The translations under genes were made by a program, and so were the position numbers. A stretch of 64,000 bases of DNA from assembly GCA_038030265.1 (NCBI GenBank), contig CM075940.1, positions 13,950,001-14,014,000 on the forward strand. Reading direction: 5' to 3'. The notes beneath the pieces are model-generated. The model was not told where the DNA came from. It made no database searches and worked only from the letters and a program-made list of their open reading frames with translations. The stretch comes from Corythucha ciliata. Lineage: Eukaryota; Arthropoda; Insecta; Hemiptera; Tingidae. Positions 1 to 11,097 of this stretch are shown here, in pieces. The first letter of the stretch is position 1. Each line of letters starts with the position of its first letter.

Positions 1-600
1 TATCGAATTAGCCATCTTAAGCGTAGAGGCCTTTCAAGCACAGACCCCAATATCTATCAAATAACTCTGCCTTAATTTTAAGCCTTAAGCTTCCATTATA
101 AGGTCTTTAAATAAGGCCGGTCGCCCACTGGAAGCGTTTTCGAGCGGCGCTACAACGAGCGTACATCTCAAAGCCTTAAATTGAATTGACTGCAGCTAAG
201 CCTGCAGTGGACGATGTCACATCCAATTTGAGCCTTTGGGAGGAACGCTCGTAGCGTCGCTCGAAAACGCTTCCAGTGGAAGACAGATCCAAGGCCCCTG
301 AATACAAACGAATAGGGGAAAAACTAATTCCATCAACAATAATTCAATAAATAAGGAGCTTACAATCTTACAAGTGGGTCGACACCAAGTGCAGTTATTT
401 TGGCGTGGTAACGCTCTCGGAGAGCATCGACAAGGCTTTCAGCGTATGAGCTTAGCTTTGTGGGGTCCATTTCACTACAAAATAATTATGTAAAGTCACA
501 GGAGGAAACTTTATAATAAGAAAAATGACTTTTTCTTAAAATTCTCTATACGAAGACACAGCAAGCTGCCCACCAAATTAGAATTTTCACTCTTATCAGT
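1..600. other. Gene-free start of window with foldback repeat
   Basis: No coding region is supported here. The notable content is an inverted repeat at 125-279, listed separately. The remainder is unique-looking AT-rich DNA with no recognised motif. Confidence 0.5.
125..279. repeat. Inverted repeat (foldback) with arms of about 55-60 bp
   Basis: The left arm (about 125-187) begins CCACTGGAAGCGTTTTCGAG. The right arm (about 220-279) ends with its near-exact reverse complement. A few substitutions and small indels separate the arms, and a short loop holds a CTGCAG-containing palindrome. The structure resembles a MITE or foldback remnant. No transposase is present, and no target duplication was established. 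Confidence 0.7.
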
Positions 601-629
601 GAAGGTTAGGCATTCGTGTCCGCTCCCGA

Positions 630-1420
630 TGCCTAGTGTTGAATCGATACTAGTAAATAGAGTTAAAGTATCGATACTTTTCAATCGATACCCAGTGGTT
701 TTGGTATCGATATTAGGTCTGTTCGCGAAGCTACACTCGGTTGCCCGAGGCTACACTCGGGCGCCCGAAAAGCGTTCGCGAGCAGACGAGTGTAGGGTGT
801 TCGCGATGAGTTCAGAGCTTCTCCGGGCTGCCCGAAGTTACTCCAATTTTTTGTTAAAAATTGATAACTCTTATCTAACATGCACAGGAGTGAGAAAATA
901 TCACGACTGTTATGAATTTACACTGGCTGCTCGGAAAGCGTTCGTGTAACAAAAAAATCCTCGCTGCCCTCGCCTACACCAGTTACCCCAACCTGCCCTA
1001 CACTACACTACACAACCCTACACTTTTTCTCCGCGAACAGACCTATTTAGATACTTTGATTCGATACTGCGAAATGAGTACTTCGGGAATCGATACTTAT
1101 CATTCGATACTGAGTACGATTCGATACTTTTTAATCAATACCGAGTACTTTTTGTACCGAGTATTTGTAAGTAGTATCGATTCAACACTAGGCATGGTTG
1201 AGCGGTACGGTTACGCCAATGACAATGTGTCGGTCACCCACCCACGTTTAAAATGAGTACTTTTACGCGGTATCGTTTCAAATGAGTAATTTTACTCGGG
1301 ATCGAATGGGTATTGATTCATTATCGTTCCCAATTAGTACTTTTACTCGGTATCGAATGGGTATTGATTCGGTATTGTTTCAAATCAGTACTTATACTTG
1401 TTATTGAATGGGTTTGGGCT
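630..1420. repeat. Degenerate array rich in GTATCGATAC motifs
   Basis: GTATCGAT, TCGATAC and GGTATCGAAT-type motifs recur at short, irregular spacing. One perfect 16-bp palindrome, AAAGTATCGATACTTT, lies at 665-680 and the same palindrome recurs at 3693-3708. Short open frames across the block look like by-products of the repeat. The motif contains TATCGATA, the DREF-binding element of Drosophila, but a regulatory role here is inference. Confidence 0.6.
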
Positions 1421-1669
1421 TAGTGCAAAGTTTAAAATGAGAGCGCTCTAGGTTTCAAACTGTGCGTTTCTTGTTCCGACTTTCTCCGACTGTCATGGTA
1501 TTCTACGTGAAAATGTGTGAGACGCTTTGTAATTTCCCTTTTTTAGTGCATTTCATTCTGAAAATGCACTATTGGTTTCGTCGTGATGGTGGCAAACATG
1601 GGTCATGTCATGTTTTTTTCACGTTTCAGAACCTCTAGAAAACGAATTCAGTGGTCTCCAGGATTCATA

Positions 1670-1712
1670 TATAAATATATCTTTATATATATATTGATTT
1701 ATTTATAATATT
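1670..1712. repeat. AT-rich simple repeat
   Basis: A TATATAAATATAT-type low-complexity run lies directly before the first copy of the 195-bp direct repeat. Confidence 0.6.
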
Positions 1713-1723
1713 ATGGCCGTTTT

Positions 1724-2218
1724 CTTGTTAGCACGATAACTCTCGAAGAAATCAATTTAGCGGAACGCGCTTTGGCACAAAAATCAGTAGTCATAACACC
1801 CCGGTAGGTATTGCATTTGGGCCAAATCGGTCGTGGTGGAGGGGGGAAAATAGGGGTTGAAATGGTCAAAAAATCACTATAAATCACCAGTTGATTCTAG
1901 AAGCATCATATTCGGTACGTATACTCCATGTTAGAGTAGCCTTTTGATTCCCACTTTAATTTTTTGAAAAAGTAGAAGGGGAGGGGGTGTTGCCCCCGGG
2001 GTGGAAGTAAGTGTGTGGTCTTGTTAGTACGATAACTCTCGAAGAAATCAATTTAGCGGAACGCGCTTTGGCACAAAAGTCAGTAGTCATAATGACCCCG
2101 GTCGGTATTGCATTTGGGCCAAATCGGTCGTGGTGGAGGGGGGGAAAATAGGGGTTGAAATGGTCAAAAAATCACTATAAATCACCAGTTGATTCTAGAA
2201 GCATCATATTCGGTACGT
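1724..2218 (+). repeat. Two direct copies of a 195-200 bp repeat
   Basis: Copy one spans about 1724-1920 and copy two about 2020-2218. Both run from CTTGTTAG(C/T)ACGATAACTC to TATTCGGTACGT with only a handful of differences. Roughly 100 bp of unrelated sequence separates them, giving a period near 297 bp. This is a local tandem duplication of non-coding DNA. Confidence 0.85.
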
Positions 2219-2960
2219 CCATTGAGATTTATCGAAAACTTTCATGGGGGAGGGTGAAATGGCGGATGAAATTTCAAAAAATCGCTTAAATTCACACGTT
2301 TAGGTATTATAAAATACGGCACAAAAATTTAATATAACAAAGCCCTTGGAAAACTACCTAAACTTTTCGACATTTTTGAAGAGAGGGTGGTGAAAATAGA
2401 CGAAGAAGTTCGGCATAATGAAACAAATTATGGTATCAAAATTATTACTTCTGGGACGGCTTAGGGTATCCGTATGCGGAATGAAATGCACTCTTTCCGA
2501 CCGCCAGCTGCCGGAGCGAAATTTCTTTAAATATAAAATTAATGAGATGGCCTCTCATGATTTCTGCCAACTTTTTAGGTACGTATATTTTATGAAAAAA
2601 AAATATTTTGAAGTCACACGTGAAGCTAACAGAGCCAAGAAATAGTATATTGTACAACGAGTAAGTAAAATGTGAATCTACTTGCGAGTTGTAGTTTGTA
2701 AGCACAACGAGTAAGGAAATTCACTTTTATCACGAGTTGTGCATGCTATTTTTCTCGCGGCGGAGCTCGCTTCATAAAGAAACAGTAGTTTGACAAGGAA
2801 AAGTGTTAATGTTTCTTTTAACGAAATTAAGACTACTATCTATCACTAATGCGAGTCAGTGTGAAGGTTACGGGAACTGGTGAGAATCTTATTGCTAGTA
2901 GAAAAACCGCTGGGCTCTACCGGTTAAACAAGAGCAACAACCATTTCTTGCTCGGCAACG

Positions 2961-3014
2961 AATGAGTAAAAAACAACTTTACTCACTAGTGAGTAAAGTT
3001 GTTTTTTACTCATT
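2961..3014. repeat. Perfect 54-bp palindrome
   Basis: Positions 2961-2987 are the exact reverse complement of 2988-3014 with no spacer. The centre reads ACTCACTAGTGAGT. A third partial copy of the arm (GTAAAAAACAACTTTACTC) follows at 3031-3049. No coding sequence is nearby. Confidence 0.95.
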
Positions 3015-3049
3015 GTGATTTTTGAGGCCAGTAAAAAACAACTTTACTC

Positions 3050-3891
3050 CTTCTACGTGGAATGTAAATGGTATACTTTACCCGCGAGTCGCGGGTAAAC
3101 CACCACAAACTGGCTTTTCCTGTTGACGGCCAGTATCCACTTCACCCGGTCTCTCTTTTTCGTAAGGTTTATTGGGAAAACCGCAAATTGAAGGCCTTTA
3201 TATACTGCACCATTTTAATTGAAGGAAAAGCACGTTCTTCGTAGGGATTCAATACAGGAGAGCGAACTGAAGTTAGAACAAGTATTGCGCTAGTCTGCAC
3301 GACTGTCACTTTGCACTAAGCCCAATATAAGTAGATATTCGGTATCGGGTGTATTCATTCGGTATCGTAAAAGTATCGGTTAAGTAAGAGAGTTATAAGC
3401 TCGGTGCACATTATGCATTTTTCGTAGCATGTTTGCTATTTATTTGCAGGTCGAAAGAAAATATATGGTCCCTGGTAGTGACCGGATATTTTTTAAAACC
3501 GGTAGGCAGTCCTATTTCAAAAGTTGCATAGTGTGCTTCGAGCTTAAGTAGTTATTGTGTTTCGATTGAAATGAGTCTTTATTTGTTTAAGGGAGTAGTG
3601 ATTGACGACTCGAAAAATCTTTAGAGATGGTAGTGCTTTTGTTGGGTGGTGGTGGAGAAGTTTTCTTACAAGCGTGTTGATTCAATACCACTAAAGTATC
3701 GATACTTTTGAATCAGTACCAAGTACTTTTGGTATCGGGATTTCTGTGCCCTACAGAACACATCATACCTACACCACCCCCAACAACATGAAACAAAAAA
3801 ATCCTCTACCCTAATTATTGCAACCTTCGACACCTTATTTTACTGGGCTATGGAGTTTAGTACAGTAAAACTAGCTAAACACCCGAACATC

Positions 3892-3922
<31 letters not shown>

Positions 3923-4530
3923 TCCAGTGCCAAATTGTTCCATTCTGCTCATCGTAGTACGTAGTAAAATGTTACAGGACGCCGAGCGTCAGGTTTTGTA
4001 GTGGGCAGTGTAGGAAGACCAAAAATTTCGGGTTTTCACAGTTTTTCGCCTGTATCTTGAAAGCTGAATGGCTTAGAGCAGACGATTCCCTTAGTAAAAA
4101 GTATTTGCTGGACAAAAATGTTCCACACAATCCCCCCCCCCCTCAACGGTTACAGAGATAGGACGGGGGCCAAAAGTACCATTTTTTAATATTCTTGATT
4201 TTTTTTTTTGTGTGAGAAATATGAAAAGTACACCTGTTTGTGATGAGCACTAGGTGTTTGGTATAATGATGGACATACAGAAGCTAGTGAGACTAGACCT
4301 GATTTAGCGTCAATTTTACCATTGCACTTTGTTCGACAACTTCTTAGTTCTCGTGATAGCGAACATTATCAATGTTCAACCCTTCTTTCTCGGTTTCCCC
4401 CGTAAAACTGTTGTCGGCGCGAAAGGTGTTAAATGGGGACTAAGCAGACCGTTGGAAAGATCACACAAATTTACATCAAAATGAGCTACCACCGACCGAA
4501 AATGTCCCTTTTCGCCAGGGCCGTCTTAAC
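3050..4530. other. Gene-free stretch with simple repeats
   Basis: It contains a second TATCGATA-type block at about 3340-3740, a long A-run at about 3892-3918 and a C-run at about 4133-4142. No coding region, RNA gene or complete mobile element is supported. Confidence 0.5.
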
Positions 4531-5220
4531 TAAAGTTGGGGCCCGGAATGGTTAGTTTAGCCAATCTTGGTGCGCAAATGGTCGATTTAGCCATTTTCAT
4601 GGCGGGAGTCATGATGTTTCAGGTTTCGGGTCCGCACGTTGGCTTAGCTATTTTTATGGCACAAATAGAGCAGCATGGCGCGAATCGTCGTTTAAGCCGT
4701 CTACAAGGCAAACGATCAGTCCGCAGTTTCGCCGTTTTCAAGGCGTGGAGGGTCAGTTTTTCTGCGTGCCGATGGCCACTTTAAATACGCGAATCGGCTG
4801 TAGCCTCTGTTGGGCGCAAATGATCAGTTTGACTAATTCTTGGACCGTGAATTCGGTAGAGTATGTCATTTGTAGGGCCTAAATTGTCATTTTTGCTATT
4901 TTTAGGGAACAGATCGTCAGTTTAGACATTCAGTTTAGAGCATGATGGTTCAGTTTGGCCACTTTTGACGCGCGATAGTAGTCGATTTTGTCATTTTCTG
5001 GACATGAATCATCCGTTTAGGGCCTTTCGAAGCGCGAATCGTCAGTTCAACCGCCCGCTACAGTTGATTTTACCAATTTTAGGGCGTGAATAGCCAGTTT
5101 GGCCATTTTTACGTCGCAAACTGTCAGTATGGTCATTTCTATGAATAGTCAGTGTGATATTTTCACTGCTCGAATCATCAATTTTACCAATTTGAAATGG
5201 TCAGTTTTGCTGTTTTCAGA
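4530..5220 (+). repeat. Satellite family B, first block
   Basis: Degenerate tandem units of about 32-36 bp resemble GGCGCGAATCGTCAGTTT then GGCCATTTTTAG. Most units keep the (A/C)GAATCGTCAGTTT core and a CCATTTT segment. Related blocks lie at 7900-8580 and 33820-34120 in the same orientation, and at 31050-31530 and 32395-32620 inverted. Confidence 0.75.
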
Positions 5221-5780
5221 GCGAGAAATTTCCAGCTTTCTGAGCGCTAATGTTCAGTTTATACAATGTTGCCTGATGGAGTTCTTTCAAAAGACAAATT
5301 TCACGATTTCAGCTCTTTCAAAGCTTTTAACGAGTCTGTCTCTTTCAAGCCAAGTGCCACGGGTGAGGCTCTTCAAAAGTCGTTATTAACCAAATCTCTT
5401 AGGTTTGGCTCTTATTCGTTCCCATAGTAACCACAAAGCAGGTGTCAGCTTGCATCGTAACCGTAGCGCTAAGAAGATTTGGATCCCCATTTGAAAGACT
5501 AATTTGGCACGTTCAAAAATCAAATTCGGGGGTTTTAGATTTACATTCTAAATTTTGCAGATTTTCGATCATTAGAATCCAAATATGGTGAATTTTGGCT
5601 ACTTCAAATCCCTGATTTCACCGTGTGGCTTCAGTCGTGGGCTTAGATCTTTCAAAACCACATTTGGCTGGTTTCCGCTCTTTCGGGATCCAAATTTCGC
5701 GGTTTTGGCTCTTTCATTATTTAGTGAATTTTCGCTATTTCGTAAGGTCCATCACAAGATAACAACACTGTTTTAGTGAC
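5220..5780 (+). repeat. Satellite family C, first block
   Basis: Degenerate units of about 30 bp resemble CCAAATTTCGCGGTTTTGGC followed by TCTTTCAAAA. Relatives occur at 32780-33160 (inverted sense) and 53560-53680. The open frames here are explained by the repeat period. Confidence 0.55.
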
Positions 5781-5879
5781 GATATTGTTAGAAAGAGCGC
5801 TTAAGCTACGGGGGTTAGAGTAGGTAGTACAGAGGCAAATAGTTGTAGCCGTAACACCGACCGCCGTAGCGTTGTCAGT

Positions 5880-6090
5880 CTTTCCACGTTGGGTTGTGGG
5901 TTTCCAACCACAACAGTGGTCCAATCTCAGCAAAGTTTTGACCATAGTTAGAGCCTCCAACCACAGTAACGCTCCAACCACAGCGAAGCTCCAAACCACA
6001 GTAAAGATCCAACTACAGAATAGGTCAAACCACAACAAAGGTCCAACCACAGCATAGCTCCAAACCACAGTAAAGCCCCATTCCCAGCAA
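5880..6090 (+). repeat. Minisatellite family D, first array
   Basis: Tandem units of about 17-18 bp resemble GCTCCAACCACAGTAAA, with roughly ten degenerate copies. The same family forms arrays at 7640-7890 and, inverted, at 22500-22760. Confidence 0.8.
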
Positions 6091-7200
6091 TACTTCTATC
6101 TCAGTAAATCTTTCGTTTTTTCTCCTTTCCTTGATTTCGGAAATCCGGGTTCACGAAGAAAGGCCGGGCCCATCGTTAACGGACCCAGTGCCCCTCTCCG
6201 CTTCTCTCTCGACGTGCCTGCAGTTGGCCTACTACCTCACCTCGAAATATGGAAGTGCCTCCAGGCACGCTTTTTAGTCTTGAGTTGGGCGTCTCTAAAA
6301 CTTGCTAGGTTCGGCACCGGTAATTTGGCCCCAGAAATGACAATTTTGCCCTCCCCCTCACAACTTGTCCTGGAATCCGTCAAGTTATTGGTTGAATCTG
6401 AACTCTTAGGCCAGTTACGGAACTGCCAGATCTTTGGCAGAGCGGCGACCTACACTCTCCTGTAAGCTTTTCTTTGAAACCCATATTTTTATTATTGACC
6501 ATGTATTTATTATTATCATGCCAATTTTCATACAACTTTGTCTCGTCGACAAAGGCAGCGTAAAATTTTCGTTTTGCTCTACTTTTCCAGGCAGGGTGCT
6601 CCCACAAGTCTCCGGTTTTTCAGCATTTGATTCCTATAATCATTCAATTCTTCGAAAACCAAAGTTATCAATTAAAAAATCCGAAGGGCCGAAAAAAAGG
6701 GGGGGGGGAAAGCGGCCCATGGGGAGTCATTGGCTTAACCAGTCGTTTATCCAGTCAGTTTGCTTATTTTCGTTGTCTCGGTAAGTTGTTTAATGAATAT
6801 TTTTGTTATCCTTGTTTTTTTTCTTATTTTTAGTGAACCGTCTGTTATTGATTCGTATTGCTTTTGTCTTGTTTTGTTGAATTGTTCAGTTTGAAGATGG
6901 CGTTTGAGCTGAAACCGCGGTCACGACATTAACCATTTGAAAGTTGGAGAAGAACCTTCGTTTGATTTGACTTAAAAGTTACCATGGGTAAATCACAATT
7001 ATTTAAATTTCGGAACATTGTGGGGCCCGGGAAAATGGCTTTCACCAATAGTGCAAATTGTCTGATAAGAAAAGAAGAGCGTATGGGGTGAGGAGCGCTT
7101 AAAAGTCAATGGAGCGGGATAGGAAGGGTGTATGTAAGTTGGGCGTGAATACCCTTTTCCACTGGTCCGCATATACGGGGTATGTGTGAACACATTACAC
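6090..7200. other. Gene-free stretch
   Basis: No recognised gene is present. The sequence contains a G-run at about 6701-6709 and several short open frames with no family resemblance and no splice-consistent structure. Confidence 0.4.
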
Positions 7201-7370
7201 GGATGAAAACTGAGAAAAGGTGCTAATTCGCGGCTAAATTGAGAAAAAACGCTAATTAGCAACTAAAACTACTAGTAGTAAAAAAAAAGGCTAACAATAT
7301 AAAAATACTAATTCGCTGAGAAAAATTGGAAATTCGTGGCTTAAATTGGAGAAAAAGAGCTAAGTCATGG
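7200..7370 (+). repeat. Satellite family A, short block
   Basis: A few degenerate copies of the 28-bp unit (GCTAATTCGCGGCTAAA then TTGAGAAAAA) lie here in plus orientation. Confidence 0.65.
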
Positions 7371-7639
7371 CGACTAATTCGTGGCACTCAACCATGTTTC
7401 GAATTGGCACACACAGTACGTCAACGTGACCCCACCCATGGCCCATGTATCGGAAATGTAGTTACGTGTATGTGTCCGGGGGTTGGGGGGGGGGGGTCAT
7501 CCCTTAAAGATGCCGCCCGGTCAGGGCCGTGGAAAGAATATTCGGGCAGGGGGATGGAACTCAACAAGACCCTTTCACAGGCGCCAGACGACCCCCCCCC
7601 CCCACCGTCAAACGTTTTAGTATTTCGTATAGTATTTTA

Positions 7640-7890
7640 AACCACCAAAATTCCCAACCCCGGCAAAGCTCCAAACCGCAACAAATACCTCCAAAAATCT
7701 GCAAAGCTCCAAACTAGAACAAAGCTTCAAACCACAGCAAGGTATCAACCACGACAGATATAACCACAATAAAGCTCGAACCACATCAAAGTTCAAAACC
7801 ACACGAAAGCGCCTAACCATAGCAAAACTCCAGAGACAAGCTCTAACCACGATAAAGCTCAAAACCAAATCAAAGTTCCAAACCACAGCC
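7640..7890 (+). repeat. Minisatellite family D, second array
   Basis: Degenerate tandem copies of an AAGCTCCAAACCACAGCAA-like unit, the same family as at 5880-6090. A long C-run lies immediately upstream at about 7592-7602. Confidence 0.75.
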
Positions 7891-7899
7891 AATTATCAA

Positions 7900-8580
7900 A
7901 TACCAGTTTTGCTATTTTAAGGGCACAAATTGTCCGTGTAGACATTTTAATGGCGCGAATCGTCAAGTTTGGTCAATTTGAGCGCGTAATTAGCCAGTCA
8001 AACACCATTTTATACCACGAGAGTAATACTAAGTTTCTCCGTTCTTGGAATCGGAGCGACCAATCGGGGGACGAATGACCATTTTATCGTTGGAAGGGCA
8101 CAAAATAGCCAGTTTTGGCAACTTTTTTGGTTTGGATACAGTCATTTTCAAGGCGCGAATGATCAATTTGACCATTTTCGGGACGCGAGAGGTCGGTTTC
8201 ACCATTTTTTGGGCATGAATCGTTATTTTGTAAGCATTGCTTGAAAGGTCAGTTGAAAATCGTCTGTGGATCAATTTTAGGTCAATCAATATCATCAATT
8301 TTTTATGGTGCGAATCGTCAGTTTTTCAATGTATAAGGTACGAATAGTCCGTAAAGCCAAACAAAGGGCGCGAATGACCGCCATTTTTAAGGCATGAATT
8401 TCCAGTTTGGTTATTTTAAAGCACGTATTGTCAGTTTTTAGCCATTTCCAAGGCTAGGAAAGTCAACTTGCCAATTGGGCGAGAATTGCCTGTTTCAAGG
8501 AATCATATAGTGCCATCATATATTTGCCGGTTTTAGGGCGTGGAACAGGCAGTTTGGCCATTTTTATGGCACGAATCATC
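7900..8580 (+). repeat. Satellite family B, second block
   Basis: Units with GGCGCGAATCGTCA and CAGTTTGGCCATTTT cores repeat at about 32-36 bp, matching the block at 4530-5220. The block ends close to a G-run at about 8589-8600. Confidence 0.7.
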
Positions 8581-8918
8581 GGTGGTTGGGGGGGGGGGGG
8601 CACACTCGGATGAGCTCTTGAGAGTAACAGCGCAGGACCAGGGAGTATGATCTGTCAAACTTGTCTCATTTATAGGCCCGAAATTGCTCTGTACTATTTG
8701 CCACACGTAATTTTGCCACAGTAACTAGTTTTGCTGATATTAAGCTGAATTTACACGCGAAACATTTAATTATCGGCACCGCAATTGCAATATTGACCTT
8801 AGAAACTTGAACAGCCCCCCCCCCCCCAACCAACGCAAAAGTGACATTAACATTTGGAATTCGTCCCCTGCGTTCAGTCCTGCTGTATCCGCCTATGGGT
8901 GGGATACCCCTCTACCAT

Positions 8919-9038
8919 CCCAATTCCCTCCATCCAGCACCACCCACAATAGGCGGCGCACGCGCTGCTGTGAGACCTATTTTGCCACTTCTGCCGAATT
9001 GGTCCTGATACTCCCGTAAAATGTATTCGCGTTAAAAA
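8919..9038 (+). repeat. Dispersed 120-bp repeat, copy 1
   Basis: This segment, with core CACCCACA(A/C)TAGGCGGCGC and the tail TTCTGCCGAATTGGTCC, recurs in the same orientation at 49391-49509 inside an ATP synthase alpha intron. Similarity extends to the terminal GTTAAAAA. It codes for nothing recognisable. Confidence 0.85.
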
Positions 9039-9039
9039 T

Positions 9040-9160
9040 AATAGCCAATTCGCGGATCAATTTTGGACAAGCCGCTGATTCCGGGCACTAAAATTGAGAA
9101 AAAGCTTTACTTGCTTCGCGGCTGAAACTAGGAAATAATTCACTGCTAAAATTGAGAAAA
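9040..9160 (+). repeat. Satellite family A, short block upstream of cyclin A
   Basis: Three to four degenerate 28-bp units, for example CACTAAAATTGAGAAAAAGC, lie in plus orientation. Confidence 0.65.
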
Positions 9161-9657
9161 AAAACGTTAATTGACGGATTAATTTGGTAAAACGAAGAAG
9201 TTTGAAGGAAAAGTTCGTTTAAGTGAAGCCTTCTACAAGGACTGGAAGGTATTGAGAATGTGGTGCCACCCCAAAACTGGTCTACCATTAAATTAGAATT
9301 TTAAAAAGTTTGTTGTAAGTTTAACTCAATTAATTCCCATTTTTTCACCATTGAGTCCCTTTCCAAACTACTACTATCCTTCAGGTTTGTTTCCTTCCAA
9401 CGGCCTTTTTGTTGTGTTGTCGTATATTTTTATCCCGTCTTTGGCCTGCGTAGAATGTGTTCCTATATGCCAGCGTGCCTAGGCTTCCGTTTTCTTCCAC
9501 ATGCGGATTTCGTTTAATCTTACGCCTCTGGTCACCCCTACCTCTTGTTCGGGACCGACGGCCCCTTACTTGGCCAGTTCACCTGCTTTCTCATTCCCAG
9601 GGGTACCATGGTACCTTGAATATACTTGGTAAACTTTAATTCCCACCCTCTTTACAG

Positions 9658-11097
9658 ACAAATGGCCACATTATTAAGGAATCGAGTCTGGGTCACAAAT
9701 ATCTACCCGAAATATCATCTTCATCCACATCCGTCGTGGCGCCTTCAGACGAAAACCTCGTGTCAAAAGCAGCTATCAAAGGAAACGCTAAAAAAATTGA
9801 AGCAAACGTAGTGGCGTCGCCTATTCGGCCCCCATTGAAAGAGAGACAGGTGTCGACACTTGTCGAGCCAATCGTCAAAAATGATGTGGCTCAAGTCAAA
9901 GTGGGCCCGAGTGATGCTGAAAAGCCCAAAGCCGTCGTCGCATGCGCGGAACCTTCAAAAGATGATGTCGAACTTCTGGATAATTCACCCATGGTGGTCG
10001 ACGTTTCGTCCTCCGCTCGACATTCCGACTCCTTGAACTATTATTCATGCTGCTCGTCTTATTTCGAAGACATTTATGTATATTTAAGGAAATCCGAGGT
10101 AGAGTCAATTTATTCTCTGATCCGTCGCACAATTAATGGCATTGACTTTATTCTCAGACTTTACACGGGCCCAAACCTTACTATATGAAGAGACAGCCCG
10201 ACGTAACGTACACTATGAGAACGATTCTTGTTGACTGGTTAGTGGAAGTGAGCGAGGAGTTCAAACTTCGCAGTGAAACGCTGTTTCTCGCCGTTTCACT
10301 TATTGACCGATTCCTTAGCAATATGGCAGTGACTCGGTCTAGACTTCAACTTCTTGGAACATCCGCTTTAATGATTGCTGCGTAAGTAATTTACTTGTAA
10401 TGTTATTTTATTCGTTCTTATGTATTTCGTTTTGTTGCAGTAAATTTGAAGAAATATACCCTCCAGAAGTTGGGGAATTCGCCTACATAACAGATGATAC
10501 GTACACAAGAAAACAAGTTCTTCGAATGGAAGTTCTAATACTTGAAGCTTTAGGTTTCAATTTATCTAGACCGACGCCCTTCACATTTTTAACAATACTT
10601 TCCTCAAAGCTTAATATAACCCGGAAGACCTTGAACCTTGCGATGGTAATCATTAATTTCAAATCATAAGTTGTACTAGCAACAAAACATTGTTTTTTTT
10701 TTATGTTTTCAAGTACATTACTGAATTAACCCTCCTCGAGGCCGACCCTTACTTGGAATTTAATCCATCGCTCATTGCCTGCGCCTCAATCGCTCTCTCT
10801 AGACACTGTTTGAGAGTTGACGACGTTTGGCCTAGCAGCATGGAACGGGTGACCAAGTATAGCTATGGACAGTTGGGTCCTGTTATGAAACATCTGAACG
10901 AGACTCATAAAACGTCATTCGATGGAACTTACAAAGCCATTAGGGACAAGTACAAATCGAATAAGTTAGTACTCTAACGCTCCGTTAACCATTTAAATAG
11001 GTTTTAATACTCAAATGTATTATTTTATTTTTATTTTAGGTATTTCAACGTGTCCCTCGTCGAATCTCGGTCTTTGCTCATTCGAGAGCGCGTTTGA
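9658..11097 (+). CDS. CycA: Cyclin A (5' end missing)
   Basis: Cyclin A is the regulatory subunit of CDK1/CDK2 in S phase and mitosis. Exons are 9658-10098, 10158-10381, 10441-10645, 10714-10964 and 11040-11097 (TGA at 11095), all with GT..AG introns of 59-75 bp. The frame closes over 1179 nt, giving 392 visible residues. The cyclin box starts near visible residue 147 (YLRKSE) and includes [12 protein letters not shown], the family MRAIL patch with T for A. The second exon ends in IAA and the third opens [11 protein letters not shown], then [16 protein letters not shown], all diagnostic of type A. The C-terminal cyclin fold ends KYKSNKYFNVSL, split by the last intron. Exon 9658 opens after an AG acceptor with no in-frame ATG supported by homology, so the start and the destruction-box exon lie upstream and were not found. 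Confidence 0.95.

Noticed and set aside
599..1256. Two plus-strand open frames of about 115 codons
   Set aside because: They lie in the TATCGATA-rich repeat, with no splice or domain support.
9626..9811. Start codon at 9662 as the cyclin A start
   Set aside because: Its frame does not lead into the cyclin box; the homologous frame starts at the acceptor at 9658 and needs an upstream exon.
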